A stretch of 64,000 nucleotides of DNA from an uncultured Cryptobacterium sp. (GTDB lineage Bacteria > Actinomycetota > Coriobacteriia > Coriobacteriales > Eggerthellaceae): the NCBI GenBank assembly GCA_958410215.1, contig CATYOF010000002.1, positions 62,001 to 126,000 on the forward strand, written 5' to 3'. Numbering within the stretch: the stretch's first letter is position 1; each line of letters starts with the position of its first letter. Under the pieces are notes generated by a model. That model saw only the letters and a program-made list of their open reading frames with translations. It was not told the DNA's origin and did no database searches. Positions 52,868 to 61,197 of this stretch are shown piece by piece. The translations under genes and the position numbers were made by a program.

Positions 52868-53470
52868 CTATGCAAGTTCCAGTATTTCGGCAATCTTTTC
52901 TTTATCGACTTCGGGCAGCGGCTTGAAAGGTTCGGGGCTTGCAACATGATCGCCCAAAATGCGTTCCATCCAAATCATGTCATACCAGCGGCCAAATTTG
53001 TGTGCGCACTTATTAAACTTGCCTACTAATTTAAATCCAAGACGCTCATGGAACAGACGACTGGTGGCGGGCACATATTCATCTGCAGGATCGCAGTGCG
53101 CAATACAAGCTTCCATATTGAATACATTTTGAAGAACTAAAAGCTTCGCAAGGGTTTCATACAAACGGCGGCCAACACCTTTGCCACGATAGTCCATGCG
53201 CATATAAATAGAAGTTTCGATGGAGTGAAGATAAGCGGCGCGGGGCCTAAACGCCGACGCATAGGCATACCCTACAATTTCGCCCTCTTCAACGGCAACA
53301 ATATAAGGGTAGCGTTCAAGTGTTTTGCGCACGCGTTCAGCAAAGTCTTCAAGCGTGGGATCTTCCAATTCAAACGTAACCGCAGTAGAGCGAACGTAGG
53401 GGAGATAAATCTCACGCAACGCAGCAGCATCGGCAACAGTGGCCATACGTATGATAGGTAAATTCTTCAT
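52868..53470 (-). CDS. GNAT-family N-acetyltransferase, phosphinothricin acetyltransferase-like
   Basis: The 200-residue protein has the GNAT fold with TSIYMRMDYRGKGVGRRLYE as the acetyl-CoA pyrophosphate loop, and IVGYAYASAFRPRAAY upstream, similar to PAT/MnaT enzymes that acetylate amino-acid analogues. FHERLGFKLVGKFNKCAHKFGRWYDMIWMER is the usual C-terminal part. ATG 53470 is used although its ribosome site is weak; a TTG further upstream has none. Confidence 0.85.
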   Translation of the reverse strand: MKNLPIIRMATVADAAALREIYLPYVRSTAVTFELEDPTLEDFAERVRKTLERYPYIVAVEEGEIVGYAYASAFRPRAAYLHSIETSIYMRMDYRGKGVGRRLYETLAKLLVLQNVFNMEACIAHCDPADEYVPATSRLFHERLGFKLVGKFNKCAHKFGRWYDMIWMERILGDHVASPEPFKPLPEVDKEKIAEILELA

Positions 53471-53614
53471 GGTGCGCTTATTGTAGTCGTGTGCGCGGCG
53501 CTTTGGTAGAGTCAAATTTGGAATTATTCATGAGTTTGCAAAAGCTTAAAACTTGACCCACTAAAAAGGGAACAGAATACCGTTTAGCTTAAATTTCGAA
53601 ACACCAAAGAGATG

Positions 53615-53656
53615 TGATATACTCACAACGCTTTAGTATGCTAGAGTGCTAAAGCG
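53615..53656 (+). promoter_or_regulatory. Extended -10 promoter and overlapping operator for the amino acid transporter
   Basis: TGATATACT (53615-53623) is an extended -10. Directly downstream, CGCTTTAG and CTAAAGCG (53629-53636, 53649-53656) form an inverted repeat with a 12-bp spacer over the predicted start site, a natural place for a repressor. Confidence 0.5.
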
Positions 53657-53729
53657 CCAAAAGTTAAAGTTTTCTTAAAACCAAAACTGCATGGCAAAAG
53701 GTATCAGCAAACCATGAAGCGAGGTATTC

Positions 53730-54563
53730 ATGAAAAAGAAACTACTTGCCCTGTTGACACTTGCATGCGTTGCTTGTTTGTCAGCTGTTCTTCTTACGGG
53801 TTGCTCTTCATCTAATGAAGAAGCAGCAGAATCCACGGAAGATACGTCTGCGGATATTAGCACACTCATTGTTGGCTTCGATAACAGCTATCCTCCTTAT
53901 GGCTTCATGGATGAAAATAACGAGCCAACCGGTTTTGACCTTGATCTGGCAGCAGAAGTAGCAGAACGCAATGGTTGGGATGTCCAGCTTGAAGCTATTG
54001 ACTGGGACGCAAAGGATGCTCTGTTAAACCAGGACAGCATTAACTGCATTTGGAATGGTTTCACCATGGAAGGCCGCGAAGATGATTACACCTTCTCTGA
54101 ACCTTACATGCTTAACGAACAGGTAATTGTAGTTAAGTCTGATTCTGGCATTACCGATTTTGCAGGTCTTGCTGACGCAACGGTAGTAACTCAGGTTGAT
54201 TCTGCAGCGCTTGACGTACTCGAAGGCGACCAGGCGGAACTTGCTGGCACGTTTGCAGAACTGCAAACCTTAAGCGACTACAACAATGCTTTCATGCAGC
54301 TTGAATCTGGCATGGTGGATGCGGTTGCTTGCGACCTTTCTATTGCGCAGTATCAGATGTCTGCAAATGAAGGTACCTATACCATGCTTGAAGAGCCACT
54401 GAGCTCCGAGCACTATGCGGTTGGTTTCAAGAAGGGCAACGATGCGTTAGCTCAGAAGGTAACCGACACCTTAAAGGAAATGTATGAAGACGGCACCGTA
54501 GAAGAACTTATTAATAAGTATGCCGACTACGGTATGAACATTGAAAACTGGGTACTTAAGTAA
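53730..54563 (+). CDS. Polar amino acid ABC transporter, substrate-binding lipoprotein
   Basis: The 277-residue protein has a lipoprotein signal (KLLALLTLACVACLSAVLLTGC, lipid Cys at 25), an acidic Ser-rich linker, then a family 3 binding domain: LIVGFDNSYPPYGFMDENNE, GFDLDLAAEVAERNGW, GFTMEGREDDYTFSEPY. It should bind a polar amino acid outside the membrane and deliver it to the permease encoded next. GCGAGG precedes the ATG. A terminator between it and the permease gene would let it be made in excess. Confidence 0.92.
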   Translation: MKKKLLALLTLACVACLSAVLLTGCSSSNEEAAESTEDTSADISTLIVGFDNSYPPYGFMDENNEPTGFDLDLAAEVAERNGWDVQLEAIDWDAKDALLNQDSINCIWNGFTMEGREDDYTFSEPYMLNEQVIVVKSDSGITDFAGLADATVVTQVDSAALDVLEGDQAELAGTFAELQTLSDYNNAFMQLESGMVDAVACDLSIAQYQMSANEGTYTMLEEPLSSEHYAVGFKKGNDALAQKVTDTLKEMYEDGTVEELINKYADYGMNIENWVLK

Positions 54564-54603
54564 GAAGTACTCACTGCGGTAAGGCAGTAAACGATGAATT
54601 TCT

Positions 54604-54632
54604 GGGCGGAGGTTTTCCTCCGCCCTTTGTTG
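54604..54632 (+). terminator. Terminator/attenuator after the substrate-binding protein gene
   Basis: GGGCGGAGG pairs with CCTCCGCCC around TTTT, followed by TTTGTTG. Partial read-through would lower permease and ATPase expression relative to the binding protein. Confidence 0.75.
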
Positions 54633-54644
54633 CGTTTCTGAGTT

Positions 54645-54693
54645 GTTAGATATGTGCACTGGGCGAAGAGTAAGCGTAGTGCCTATATCTAAC
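54645..54693 (+). promoter_or_regulatory. Long hairpin in the permease leader
   Basis: GTTAGATAT..GCACT pairs with AGTGC..ATATCTAAC (14 bp with a 2-nt internal mismatch) around a 17-nt loop. There is no T-run, so it may be an mRNA-processing or stability element, or an operator. Confidence 0.45.
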
Positions 54694-54836
54694 GAATGAG
54701 AATACGAAAAATAACAAAGCACTTTGAGGCTGGAAGATATGAATTGTTAGTGCTGATTCGTAAGGCCAGCAAAGGTACTGCGAAAGAGCGGCACCAAAAA
54801 TTACTCCAGACTTTCTAAAGGCACAAGGAGGAAGAT

Positions 54837-55490
54837 ATGGAATTAAGTGTCATGGTGGGAGCCCTGTTTGAGGGATTGGGGTTATCCGCCTGGATTTTTG
54901 TGGTTACCCTTATTGGGTCATTGCCACTGGGTATTGTGGTGGCGCTTGCCCGTATGTCAAAATTTAAACCACTTTCGCTGGTGGCTCAGTTCTACATTTC
55001 TATCCTGCGCGGTACGCCGCTGATGCTGCAGCTTATGGCATTTATGTTTGCGCCCTATTACCTGTTTGGCATCTCTATGGATACCGACTGGAAATATGGT
55101 GCCTGTGCCTTGGGCTTCATCCTTAATTATTCGGCTTACTTCGCAGAAATTTATCGCTCGGGCTTGCAGTCCATTCCAAAGGGTCAGTATGAAGCCGCGC
55201 TCGTTTTGGGATATTCGCGCTCACAAACCTTCTTCAAAATTGTGTTGCCTCAGGTAATCAAACGGATCATGCCAGCTATGGGCAATGAGATTATCACGCT
55301 GGTCAAAGACACCTCGCTCGCCTTTGTTTTGGGTGTTGCTGAAATGTTCTCGGTTGCTAAGGCAATTTCTGCAAGTGAAGTTTCCATGATTCCTTACGCA
55401 TTGGCAGCGCTTATTTACTGGGTGTTCTGCTTGCTTATCGAATTTATTATTGGACGTGTGGAAAAGAAGATGGCTTATTACCACGACTAA
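54837..55490 (+). CDS. Polar amino acid ABC transporter, permease
   Basis: The 217-residue HisM/GlnP-type permease has five helices; the ATPase-contact loop is FILNYSAYFAEIYRSGLQSIPKGQYEAA. ILRGTPLMLQL near 60 is also diagnostic. ACAAGGAGG lies 5 nt before the ATG. It works with the binding protein upstream and the ATPase downstream. Confidence 0.93.
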   Translation: MELSVMVGALFEGLGLSAWIFVVTLIGSLPLGIVVALARMSKFKPLSLVAQFYISILRGTPLMLQLMAFMFAPYYLFGISMDTDWKYGACALGFILNYSAYFAEIYRSGLQSIPKGQYEAALVLGYSRSQTFFKIVLPQVIKRIMPAMGNEIITLVKDTSLAFVLGVAEMFSVAKAISASEVSMIPYALAALIYWVFCLLIEFIIGRVEKKMAYYHD

Positions 55491-55610
55491 GAGTGGCAAG
55501 GTGGTGGCCAAGAATTATCGACAGAGGGTTTGTCAAGCCATTAAAGGATCCTCGGTCCTGTAAGGTTGGACCCACTTTTCAACCGAGCTTGTATGAGTAA
55601 AGAATTATTC

Positions 55611-55643
55611 CTTATAAGGCACGAAGCGAAGTTGCCTTGTAAG
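55611..55643 (+). promoter_or_regulatory. Hairpin in front of the transporter ATPase gene
   Basis: CTTATAAGGC and GCCTTGTAAG form a 10-bp stem with one wobble, ending just before the GAAAGAGG ribosome site. It may modulate translation of the ATPase. Confidence 0.4.
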
Positions 55644-55663
55644 TTTTGAAAGAGGTTTTCGTT

Positions 55664-56449
55664 ATGGGGAATACACCAGTTGTAAGCTTGCTACATGCGC
55701 GTAAAGCATTTAGCGGCAACGAAGTGTTGAAAGATATTTCATTAACAGTAGAACAGGGCGATGTACTGTCTATCATTGGTCCTTCGGGTGGTGGCAAGTC
55801 CACGCTGCTCCGCTGTATGACGCTTCTTGAAACGCTGGATGCGGGATCGCTTTCTTATGGCGATCTGCAGGTAGTAACCACGCCTGATGAATCGGGCAAG
55901 GCGGTATATGGCGGCAAGGATGTGTTGGCTCAGGCAAAGAAGCGCTATGGTTTGGTGTTTCAGAACTTCAATTTGTTTCCGCATTATACGGTCATGCAAA
56001 ATGTGACCGACGCGCTTATTTGCGTGCAGAAAAAGCCCAAGGAAGAAGCATTGGCGAAAGGCCGCGAACTTCTGGCAAAAATGGGCCTTACCGGCAAAGA
56101 AGACATGGTTCCTTGTGAGCTTTCGGGCGGTCAGCAGCAGCGTGTAGCTATTGCGCGTGCCTTGGCGTTGGATCCAGACGTGCTGTTCTTCGATGAGCCC
56201 ACCTCTGCGCTTGACCCAGAGCTTACTCAAGAAGTGCTGCGTGTTATTCGTGAATTGGCCGATGAGCATATGACCATGGTTATTGTTACGCACGAAATGG
56301 CCTTTGCACGTGATGTGGCAGATCGTGTGGCGTTTATGGACGGCGGCGTTATCGTAGAAGAAGGTCCAGCCAAGGAAGTCATTGGCAATCCTCAGCACGA
56401 ACGCACCAAGTCCTTCTTGGCGCGTTTTGCCGAAGGTAATGCTGACTAA
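55664..56449 (+). CDS. Polar amino acid ABC transporter, ATP-binding protein
   Basis: The 261-residue ATPase has Walker A GPSGGGKSTLLRC near 38-50, a Q-loop VFQNFNLFPHYTVMQNV, signature LSGGQQQRVAIARAL, Walker B VLFFDEPTSALDPEL and a switch His in IVTHEMAFA. An insert of about 20 residues (GDLQVVTTPDESGKAVYGGKDVL) lies before the Q-loop. ATG 55664 follows GAAAGAGG; the TTG at 55646 is inside that region. Together with the previous two genes it forms a complete importer. Confidence 0.92.
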   Translation: MGNTPVVSLLHARKAFSGNEVLKDISLTVEQGDVLSIIGPSGGGKSTLLRCMTLLETLDAGSLSYGDLQVVTTPDESGKAVYGGKDVLAQAKKRYGLVFQNFNLFPHYTVMQNVTDALICVQKKPKEEALAKGRELLAKMGLTGKEDMVPCELSGGQQQRVAIARALALDPDVLFFDEPTSALDPELTQEVLRVIRELADEHMTMVIVTHEMAFARDVADRVAFMDGGVIVEEGPAKEVIGNPQHERTKSFLARFAEGNAD

Positions 56450-56524
56450 ACTTAATAGCGCCGAGGAGTTTTGGTTTTCAATGCAGGAAGACCTCCACAG
56501 GAAAGGTTGACTGCATAATGCAAG

Positions 56525-56554
56525 AAAGGGGAGCTTGATAAGCTCCCCTTTGCT
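56525..56554 (+). terminator. Terminator after the amino acid transporter genes
   Basis: AAAGGGGAGCTT pairs with AAGCTCCCCTTT around a 3-nt loop, a 12-bp stem. Confidence 0.8.
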
Positions 56555-56663
56555 ATGCCGAGTTATGCGTGGGCTGGTAGCCGAGTTATCTAACAACCCT
56601 TGTGTGTAGCTTAAAACTTGCTATCCACGTCGTTCGCTGAACTGAATGCGTTGAATGTGCGTT

Positions 56664-57239
56664 TTATTCAGCGTCAGTCTGTTTAAGCAGGCCATATCCG
56701 CCATTGGTGCGGCGATACAGAATGCAGAATGCGTTGGTGTCGCGATCGATATACGCGAAGAAGTCGTGACCCAAAAGGTCAATCTGAATAAGTGCTTCCT
56801 CTTCAGTTAGAGGTTCGAGAACCAAATCCTTTACACGTACTACTTCGTCATCCTGGGAAAGTTCTGCCATCAAACCATCAAGATCAAGTTCGGTTGCAGG
56901 AGCGTTCTTGTCAACTACAGGAGCATCGGCAATCTTCTTGTCAATAACGCGAGTTTTATACTTGCGCAGCTGGCGAAGCGCCTTAGCAGCAGCAACGTCG
57001 ATAGCGGCATACATATTTTCATCGCGCTCTTCAACACGAATGATGTGACCGCGCGCACGCATGGTTACTTCGCAGGTAGCAGGAGTAGGATTGGCAGGAT
57101 TCTTTTCTACATGAAGAACAACTTCAGCCGTTAAAGGATCAATATCCATAACCTTCATGGAGTTGCCAATTTTTTCTTCTGCATAAGCACGCAAAGCTTC
57201 AGTTACGGGCATCTTGCGACCGGTGATGGTGATATCCAT
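56664..57239 (-). CDS. hpf: Ribosome hibernation promoting factor, long form
   Basis: The 191-residue protein has the RaiA/YfiA domain (about 1-100: MDITITGRKMPVTEALRAYAE, VMDIDPLTAEVVLHVEKN) and the C-terminal dimerisation domain (about 130-188: KDLVLEPLTEEEALIQIDLLGHDFFAYI, YRRTNGGYGLLKQ). It pairs 70S ribosomes into inactive 100S dimers in stationary phase. GAGAGGTGAAACT precedes ATG 57239. A structured leader lies upstream on the same strand. Confidence 0.93.
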   Translation of the reverse strand: MDITITGRKMPVTEALRAYAEEKIGNSMKVMDIDPLTAEVVLHVEKNPANPTPATCEVTMRARGHIIRVEERDENMYAAIDVAAAKALRQLRKYKTRVIDKKIADAPVVDKNAPATELDLDGLMAELSQDDEVVRVKDLVLEPLTEEEALIQIDLLGHDFFAYIDRDTNAFCILYRRTNGGYGLLKQTDAE

Positions 57240-57299
57240 AGTTTCACCTCTCATACTGGAACCTACATTACGATGTGACTAAAGGGAGTGGGTGCCGAG

Positions 57300-57425
57300 T
57301 ATTCAAAACGAGATGAAAACAAAAGCTGCGGTGTGGTGTGAACCGCAAGCGAGTGATCTTCCCAGTTGGAAACGGCTTTCCAATTCCCCTCGTCTACCGT
57401 TTTCATCTATCAGTCTAACGCACTT
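57300..57425 (-). ncRNA. Likely raiA-type structured RNA upstream of hpf
   Basis: On the minus strand GATGAAAAC (57399-57408 region) pairs with GTTTTCATC (57311-57320), closing two inner hairpins: TTGGAAA..TTCCAA (about 57366-57383) and TGCGGT..ACCGCA (57327-57347). A raiA motif RNA is known to lie upstream of raiA/hpf genes in Firmicutes and Actinobacteria. The assignment rests on location and fold, not a covariance search. Confidence 0.6.
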
Positions 57426-57487
57426 TCGTTGACTTGTGGGAACAATTTGAGCGTGTTCACGTTTTGAAAGAATGTTTCGTATATGAC

Positions 57488-57527
57488 GCATGCGAAATTT
57501 TGCATGCGAAATTTCGCATGGTATGCG
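57488..57527. repeat. Tandem 14-bp GCATGCGAAATTTT repeats
   Basis: GCATGCGAAATTTT (57488-57501) and GCATGCGAAATTTC (57502-57515) abut, followed by GCATGGTATGCG. They lie between divergent hpf and nhaA. The remaining 57528-57817 sequence holds no gene I can support. Confidence 0.7.
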
Positions 57528-57817
57528 TTCAGTCGGGTGCTAAAGTGTCAGCTTTCTTACGGGAAATATAAATCATCCTCGTTTTCTGTTATTTTGAATA
57601 AAAATAGGCCTTCAACAAGACCACTAAGTGTTTGTCGAAAACTAGAGTAGACAGAATTCGCGAAAACTTTCAGTGAAACACGCTTGCTACAGCACTGGAA
57701 CACTTCGCCTTTGCCTAGATAACCAAACCGTGCGTTTTCTTGTTTAAGGGGAAAAGAGGCATGTAAAAGGTGTTAGGCTTTGTATGTGCTCACGGAAAGT
57801 GAAAGGTCTTATGTTCT

Positions 57818-59332
57818 ATGGCTCAGCATCACCATCATGAATCTGACATTTTTATTAAAGAAGCTGAAGGTCATCAGCGTCGTTATCATAAAATTGTAGA
57901 ACTTACTCATTCCACTACAAAGGCTGCAGGTGTCATGCTTTTGGGCGCTATTATTGCGCTTATCGTGGCAAACACTGCCTTTCATGAACCTTTCTATGAA
58001 TTTTGGCACACCGAAGTAACGCTTGGCTTTGGCGATGCGCATGCTGAAATGTCTTTGGCGCACATCATCAATGACATTTTGATGGCTATCTTTTTCTTGC
58101 TGGTAGGCTTGGAAATTAAGTATGAAATGACGGTCGGTGAACTTACCAACATTCGTCAGGCTATTTTGCCTGTGGGTGCAGCACTTGGTGGCGTTATGAT
58201 GCCCATTGTGGTGTATCTGCTGTTCAATGCGGGAAATCCAGACACCATGATGGGTTGGGGTGTTCCCACCGCAACCGACATTGCGTTCGCGCTTGGTATT
58301 TTGGCCCTTTTAGGATCGCGTGTTCCTGCAGGCGTACGCGTGTTTTTAAGCACTCTTGCAGTAGCAGACGACATCGTAGCAATTTTAGTTATTGCTATTT
58401 TCTACGGGCAAAGCCCTTCTTTGATGTGGCTGGGAGTTGCACTTGTGGTTCTTATCGCCCTTATTCTTATGAATAGGTCGCATATCTATTCGCTTGTTCC
58501 TTATCTGCTCGTTGGTGCAGTGCTGTGGTATTGCATATTTATGTCGGGTGTTCATTCCACTATTGCGGGCGTATTGTTGGCGTTTGTTATTCCATCGGGT
58601 TCTCGCGTTGATTTGAAGAGCTTTGCCAATTGGTCGGGCGAGCGTGTAAAAGAAGTACATGAGACTTTTGTGCCAGACGAACCCGTTATTGGCCAGGCCG
58701 ACTATCTGGCAAGTGTTACCCGTCTAGAACGCGTAGCGCGTCATGTGGTTCCGCCCGCAACACGCTTGGAGCGTAAACTGTACCCTTGGGTATATTTCGC
58801 TATTTTGCCGTTGTTCGCCTTAACGAATGCCGACGTTGCCTTTACGCAAACTGCCGTAGGCGATATCGTAAGCAATTCCATTTTCTTAGGCGTATTTTTT
58901 GGTTTGGTAATTGGTAAGCCGCTGGGCATTATGCTTATGAGTTTCCTTATCGTAAAGAGCAAACTTTCTTCGCTGCCAGAAAATGTGAACTGGGCCCATA
59001 TGCTCGGTGCTGCCTTGCTGGGTGGCGTTGGCTTTACTATGGCTATTTTTGTCGTAAACTTGGCTTTTGTAAGTCCAGAAAACGTGATGATTGCCAAGGT
59101 TGCTATTTTGGCTGCTTCGCTGGTGGCGGGCGTTGCAGGTTTTGCGTTTCTGTTTATTCAGGCCAAGGCAGCATCGCTTAAAGGATTGCGTTTTGAAGTG
59201 CACCTTGCTTCTCCTGAAAACTTGCAGACCTTTGGCGCTCAGGAAGCCCAACGTCGTTACGAGCGTGAACTTCAGTACGTAAAAGATCAAATCGAAAAAC
59301 AAAAAGAAGAAGTGAAAAAGTTTAGCGATTAG
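57818..59332 (+). CDS. nhaA: Na+/H+ antiporter NhaA
   Basis: The 504-residue antiporter has a His-rich N-terminus (MAQHHHHESD), about 12 helices, and the paired ion-binding aspartates in LAVADDIVAILV. VGLEIKYEMTVGEL and GVPTATDIAFALGILALLG are NhaA signatures. It extrudes Na+ using the proton gradient. An insertion around 270-310 and a charged C-terminal helix (RRYERELQYVKDQIEKQKEE) make it longer than the 390-residue enteric form. GAAAGG lies 11 nt before the ATG. Confidence 0.93.
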   Translation: MAQHHHHESDIFIKEAEGHQRRYHKIVELTHSTTKAAGVMLLGAIIALIVANTAFHEPFYEFWHTEVTLGFGDAHAEMSLAHIINDILMAIFFLLVGLEIKYEMTVGELTNIRQAILPVGAALGGVMMPIVVYLLFNAGNPDTMMGWGVPTATDIAFALGILALLGSRVPAGVRVFLSTLAVADDIVAILVIAIFYGQSPSLMWLGVALVVLIALILMNRSHIYSLVPYLLVGAVLWYCIFMSGVHSTIAGVLLAFVIPSGSRVDLKSFANWSGERVKEVHETFVPDEPVIGQADYLASVTRLERVARHVVPPATRLERKLYPWVYFAILPLFALTNADVAFTQTAVGDIVSNSIFLGVFFGLVIGKPLGIMLMSFLIVKSKLSSLPENVNWAHMLGAALLGGVGFTMAIFVVNLAFVSPENVMIAKVAILAASLVAGVAGFAFLFIQAKAASLKGLRFEVHLASPENLQTFGAQEAQRRYERELQYVKDQIEKQKEEVKKFSD

Positions 59333-59548
59333 AACTTAAGCTCGCTTGGTCTAACAGCCAAAATTGATTCGGTGAAATTTGGGAATTTTGGAAAACGAAG
59401 CGTTTACCTGGTGTTATGAAGTTCGTCTTCACATTACTTTGATTGAGTGTTGTCCTTTTGTTACCATGAACCAAGCTCATGCTTTGCATATTTGGAATAG
59501 GTAATGCAATCAGCAAAGCGAATGGTGGGCATAAGGAGGCTTAATTTT

Positions 59549-60649
59549 ATGGCTGAACAAGTACGTAAGCTCAACGCAAAAGCCGTTTTGTCGGGCTTGT
59601 TTGCGGTGGTTTTAGCAGTAGGCTTAGCCATTCCAGCATCAAGCGCTTTTGCAAGTCCAGCAGATGATGCTCAGGCAGAAGCAGATGCAGCACTCGAGCA
59701 ATTAAACGCTTACCAGGCTGAACTTGATCAAGCAAGCGGTGATTATCAGAATGCTTTGCAGGAGCAAATGGATGCTGAAGCAAAGGTAGACGAAGCTCAG
59801 AAGCAGATCGAAGAAAAAACCACTGAAATTCAGGGTTATCAGGAACAATTGGGCGATCGCGCACGTGACATGTATCGTTCTGGTTCCACTACGTTTTTGG
59901 ATGTAATTCTTGGTGCTACTTCGTTTGAAGATTTTGCAACTACTTGGAACATTCTGGAAGATATGAACCAGGATGACGCTCAGTTGGTACAGCAAACCAA
60001 GACTGCTCGTGAAGAACTTGAGGCTGCTAAGACTGAAGCTGAAGAGCAGGCTAAGGTAGCATCTGATAAGGCTGAAGAAGCAAAGCAGGTTGCCGATGCG
60101 GCAGATGCCAAAGTTGCTGAAATGCAATCCGTTTACGACAGCCTTTCTGCTGAAGCAGCAGAACTGGTAGAGCAGGAACAGGCTGCTGAAGATGCTGCAC
60201 AAGCACAGGCTGCTGAAGAAGCTATTGAATCTGGTAATGGTGGCAATAATGCTCCATCTAACAACAACAATAGCAATGATGGCGATAAGCCAAACAAGCC
60301 ATCTGGCAACAATGGCAAACCTCAAACCGTAACCGGTAATACCGTGGTGGATCGTGCGTATGCTCAGCTTGGTAAACCTTATGGCTGGGGTGCTGCTGGT
60401 CCTAATTCGTTTGACTGCTCTGGTTTGGTAGGTTACTGCTTAACTGGTACGTATGGTAATCATTGGTGCACCACAGGTACCATTGCTGGTTGGACCCCTG
60501 TTTCTAACCCTAAGCCTGGTGATATCTGCATCAACAGCCACCATACTGGTATCTATATTGGCGGTGGTCAAATGATTCATGCTCCTCAGACAGGGGACGT
60601 GGTAAAGATCAGTGCTGTTCATAGTGATATGTGGTACGTTCGCTACTAA
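59549..60649 (+). CDS. Secreted NlpC/P60 peptidoglycan endopeptidase with coiled coil (paralogue 1)
   Basis: The 366-residue protein has a signal peptide (AVLSGLFAVVLAVGLAIPASSAFA), a long Ala/Glu/Gln coiled coil (about 35-220) with GDRARDMYRSGSTTFLDVILG in the middle, an Asn/Gly/Lys linker (about 225-260) and an NlpC/P60 domain. The catalytic Cys is in FDCSGLVGYC near 289, the His in HHTGIYIGGGQMIHAP near 331. It should cut D-Glu-diamino-acid bonds in stem peptides during cell separation. AAGGAGG lies 9 nt before ATG 59549; the longer upstream frame lacks a site. Confidence 0.9.
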   Translation: MAEQVRKLNAKAVLSGLFAVVLAVGLAIPASSAFASPADDAQAEADAALEQLNAYQAELDQASGDYQNALQEQMDAEAKVDEAQKQIEEKTTEIQGYQEQLGDRARDMYRSGSTTFLDVILGATSFEDFATTWNILEDMNQDDAQLVQQTKTAREELEAAKTEAEEQAKVASDKAEEAKQVADAADAKVAEMQSVYDSLSAEAAELVEQEQAAEDAAQAQAAEEAIESGNGGNNAPSNNNNSNDGDKPNKPSGNNGKPQTVTGNTVVDRAYAQLGKPYGWGAAGPNSFDCSGLVGYCLTGTYGNHWCTTGTIAGWTPVSNPKPGDICINSHHTGIYIGGGQMIHAPQTGDVVKISAVHSDMWYVRY

Positions 60650-60715
60650 AACATGCGTCAGTGCCCAAAGAAGTTTTAACGTGCTTTAAGCACTGAACCA
60701 ATTTCGCAACGTTTT

Positions 60716-60744
60716 AAAGCCCGCTTCGGCGGGCTTTTTGTTTG
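60716..60744 (+). terminator. Terminator after NlpC/P60 paralogue 1
   Basis: AAAGCCCGC pairs with GCGGGCTTT around a TTCG tetraloop, followed by TT G TTTG. Confidence 0.88.
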
Positions 60745-60995
60745 TCTTGCAGGGTAAACCGCAAGTGAGATTTTTTGTCAAAAATATTCGAATCGGGGAA
60801 AGTTGAACGTGGAGCCATTCACGAGCTGTAACTAAGCGGTCAATTCCTGTGTTGAAACAAGAAATACATTCAAACTTTGCGAATTTGACAGCGAGAGGAA
60901 TCATGAAATTATCTCGGTTCAGATAGTTTTGACAAAATAAGGCGAACTTAGCGAATCGCGGCATAAGCACAAGATATAGATCGAAACCACTGAAC

Positions 60996-61051
60996 CATTC
61001 CCCGGTATTGTGGTTTGCTTCCCTGAAGCTCTCTATAGCTCTAAGGGAATG
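60996..61051 (+). promoter_or_regulatory. Alternative-pairing leader candidate upstream of NlpC/P60 paralogue 2
   Basis: GGGAATG (61045-61051) can pair with CATTCCC (60996-61002) or, through AGGGAA, with TTCCCT (61019-61024), the latter stacking on AGCT-CTCTAT-AGCT. The two folds are mutually exclusive. The 60745-61197 region has no gene; no c-di-AMP riboswitch core was found. Confidence 0.3.
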
Positions 61052-61197
61052 ACCTGGGATTATTCCAAAAAATTAACAACCGTTCATCGTGGGGAACCTG
61101 TGAAATTGTTGCGACACCCCATCTATATTTGCTAAGGTTTACGTGCTATCGCTTAAACAAACTACCTATGCTCGAATCAGAGGAAGGATATCCCCAG

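Noticed and set aside
60745..61197. c-di-AMP (ydaO) riboswitch before the NlpC/P60 gene
   Set aside because: Such switches often precede wall hydrolases in actinobacteria, but the conserved core sequences are not present here.
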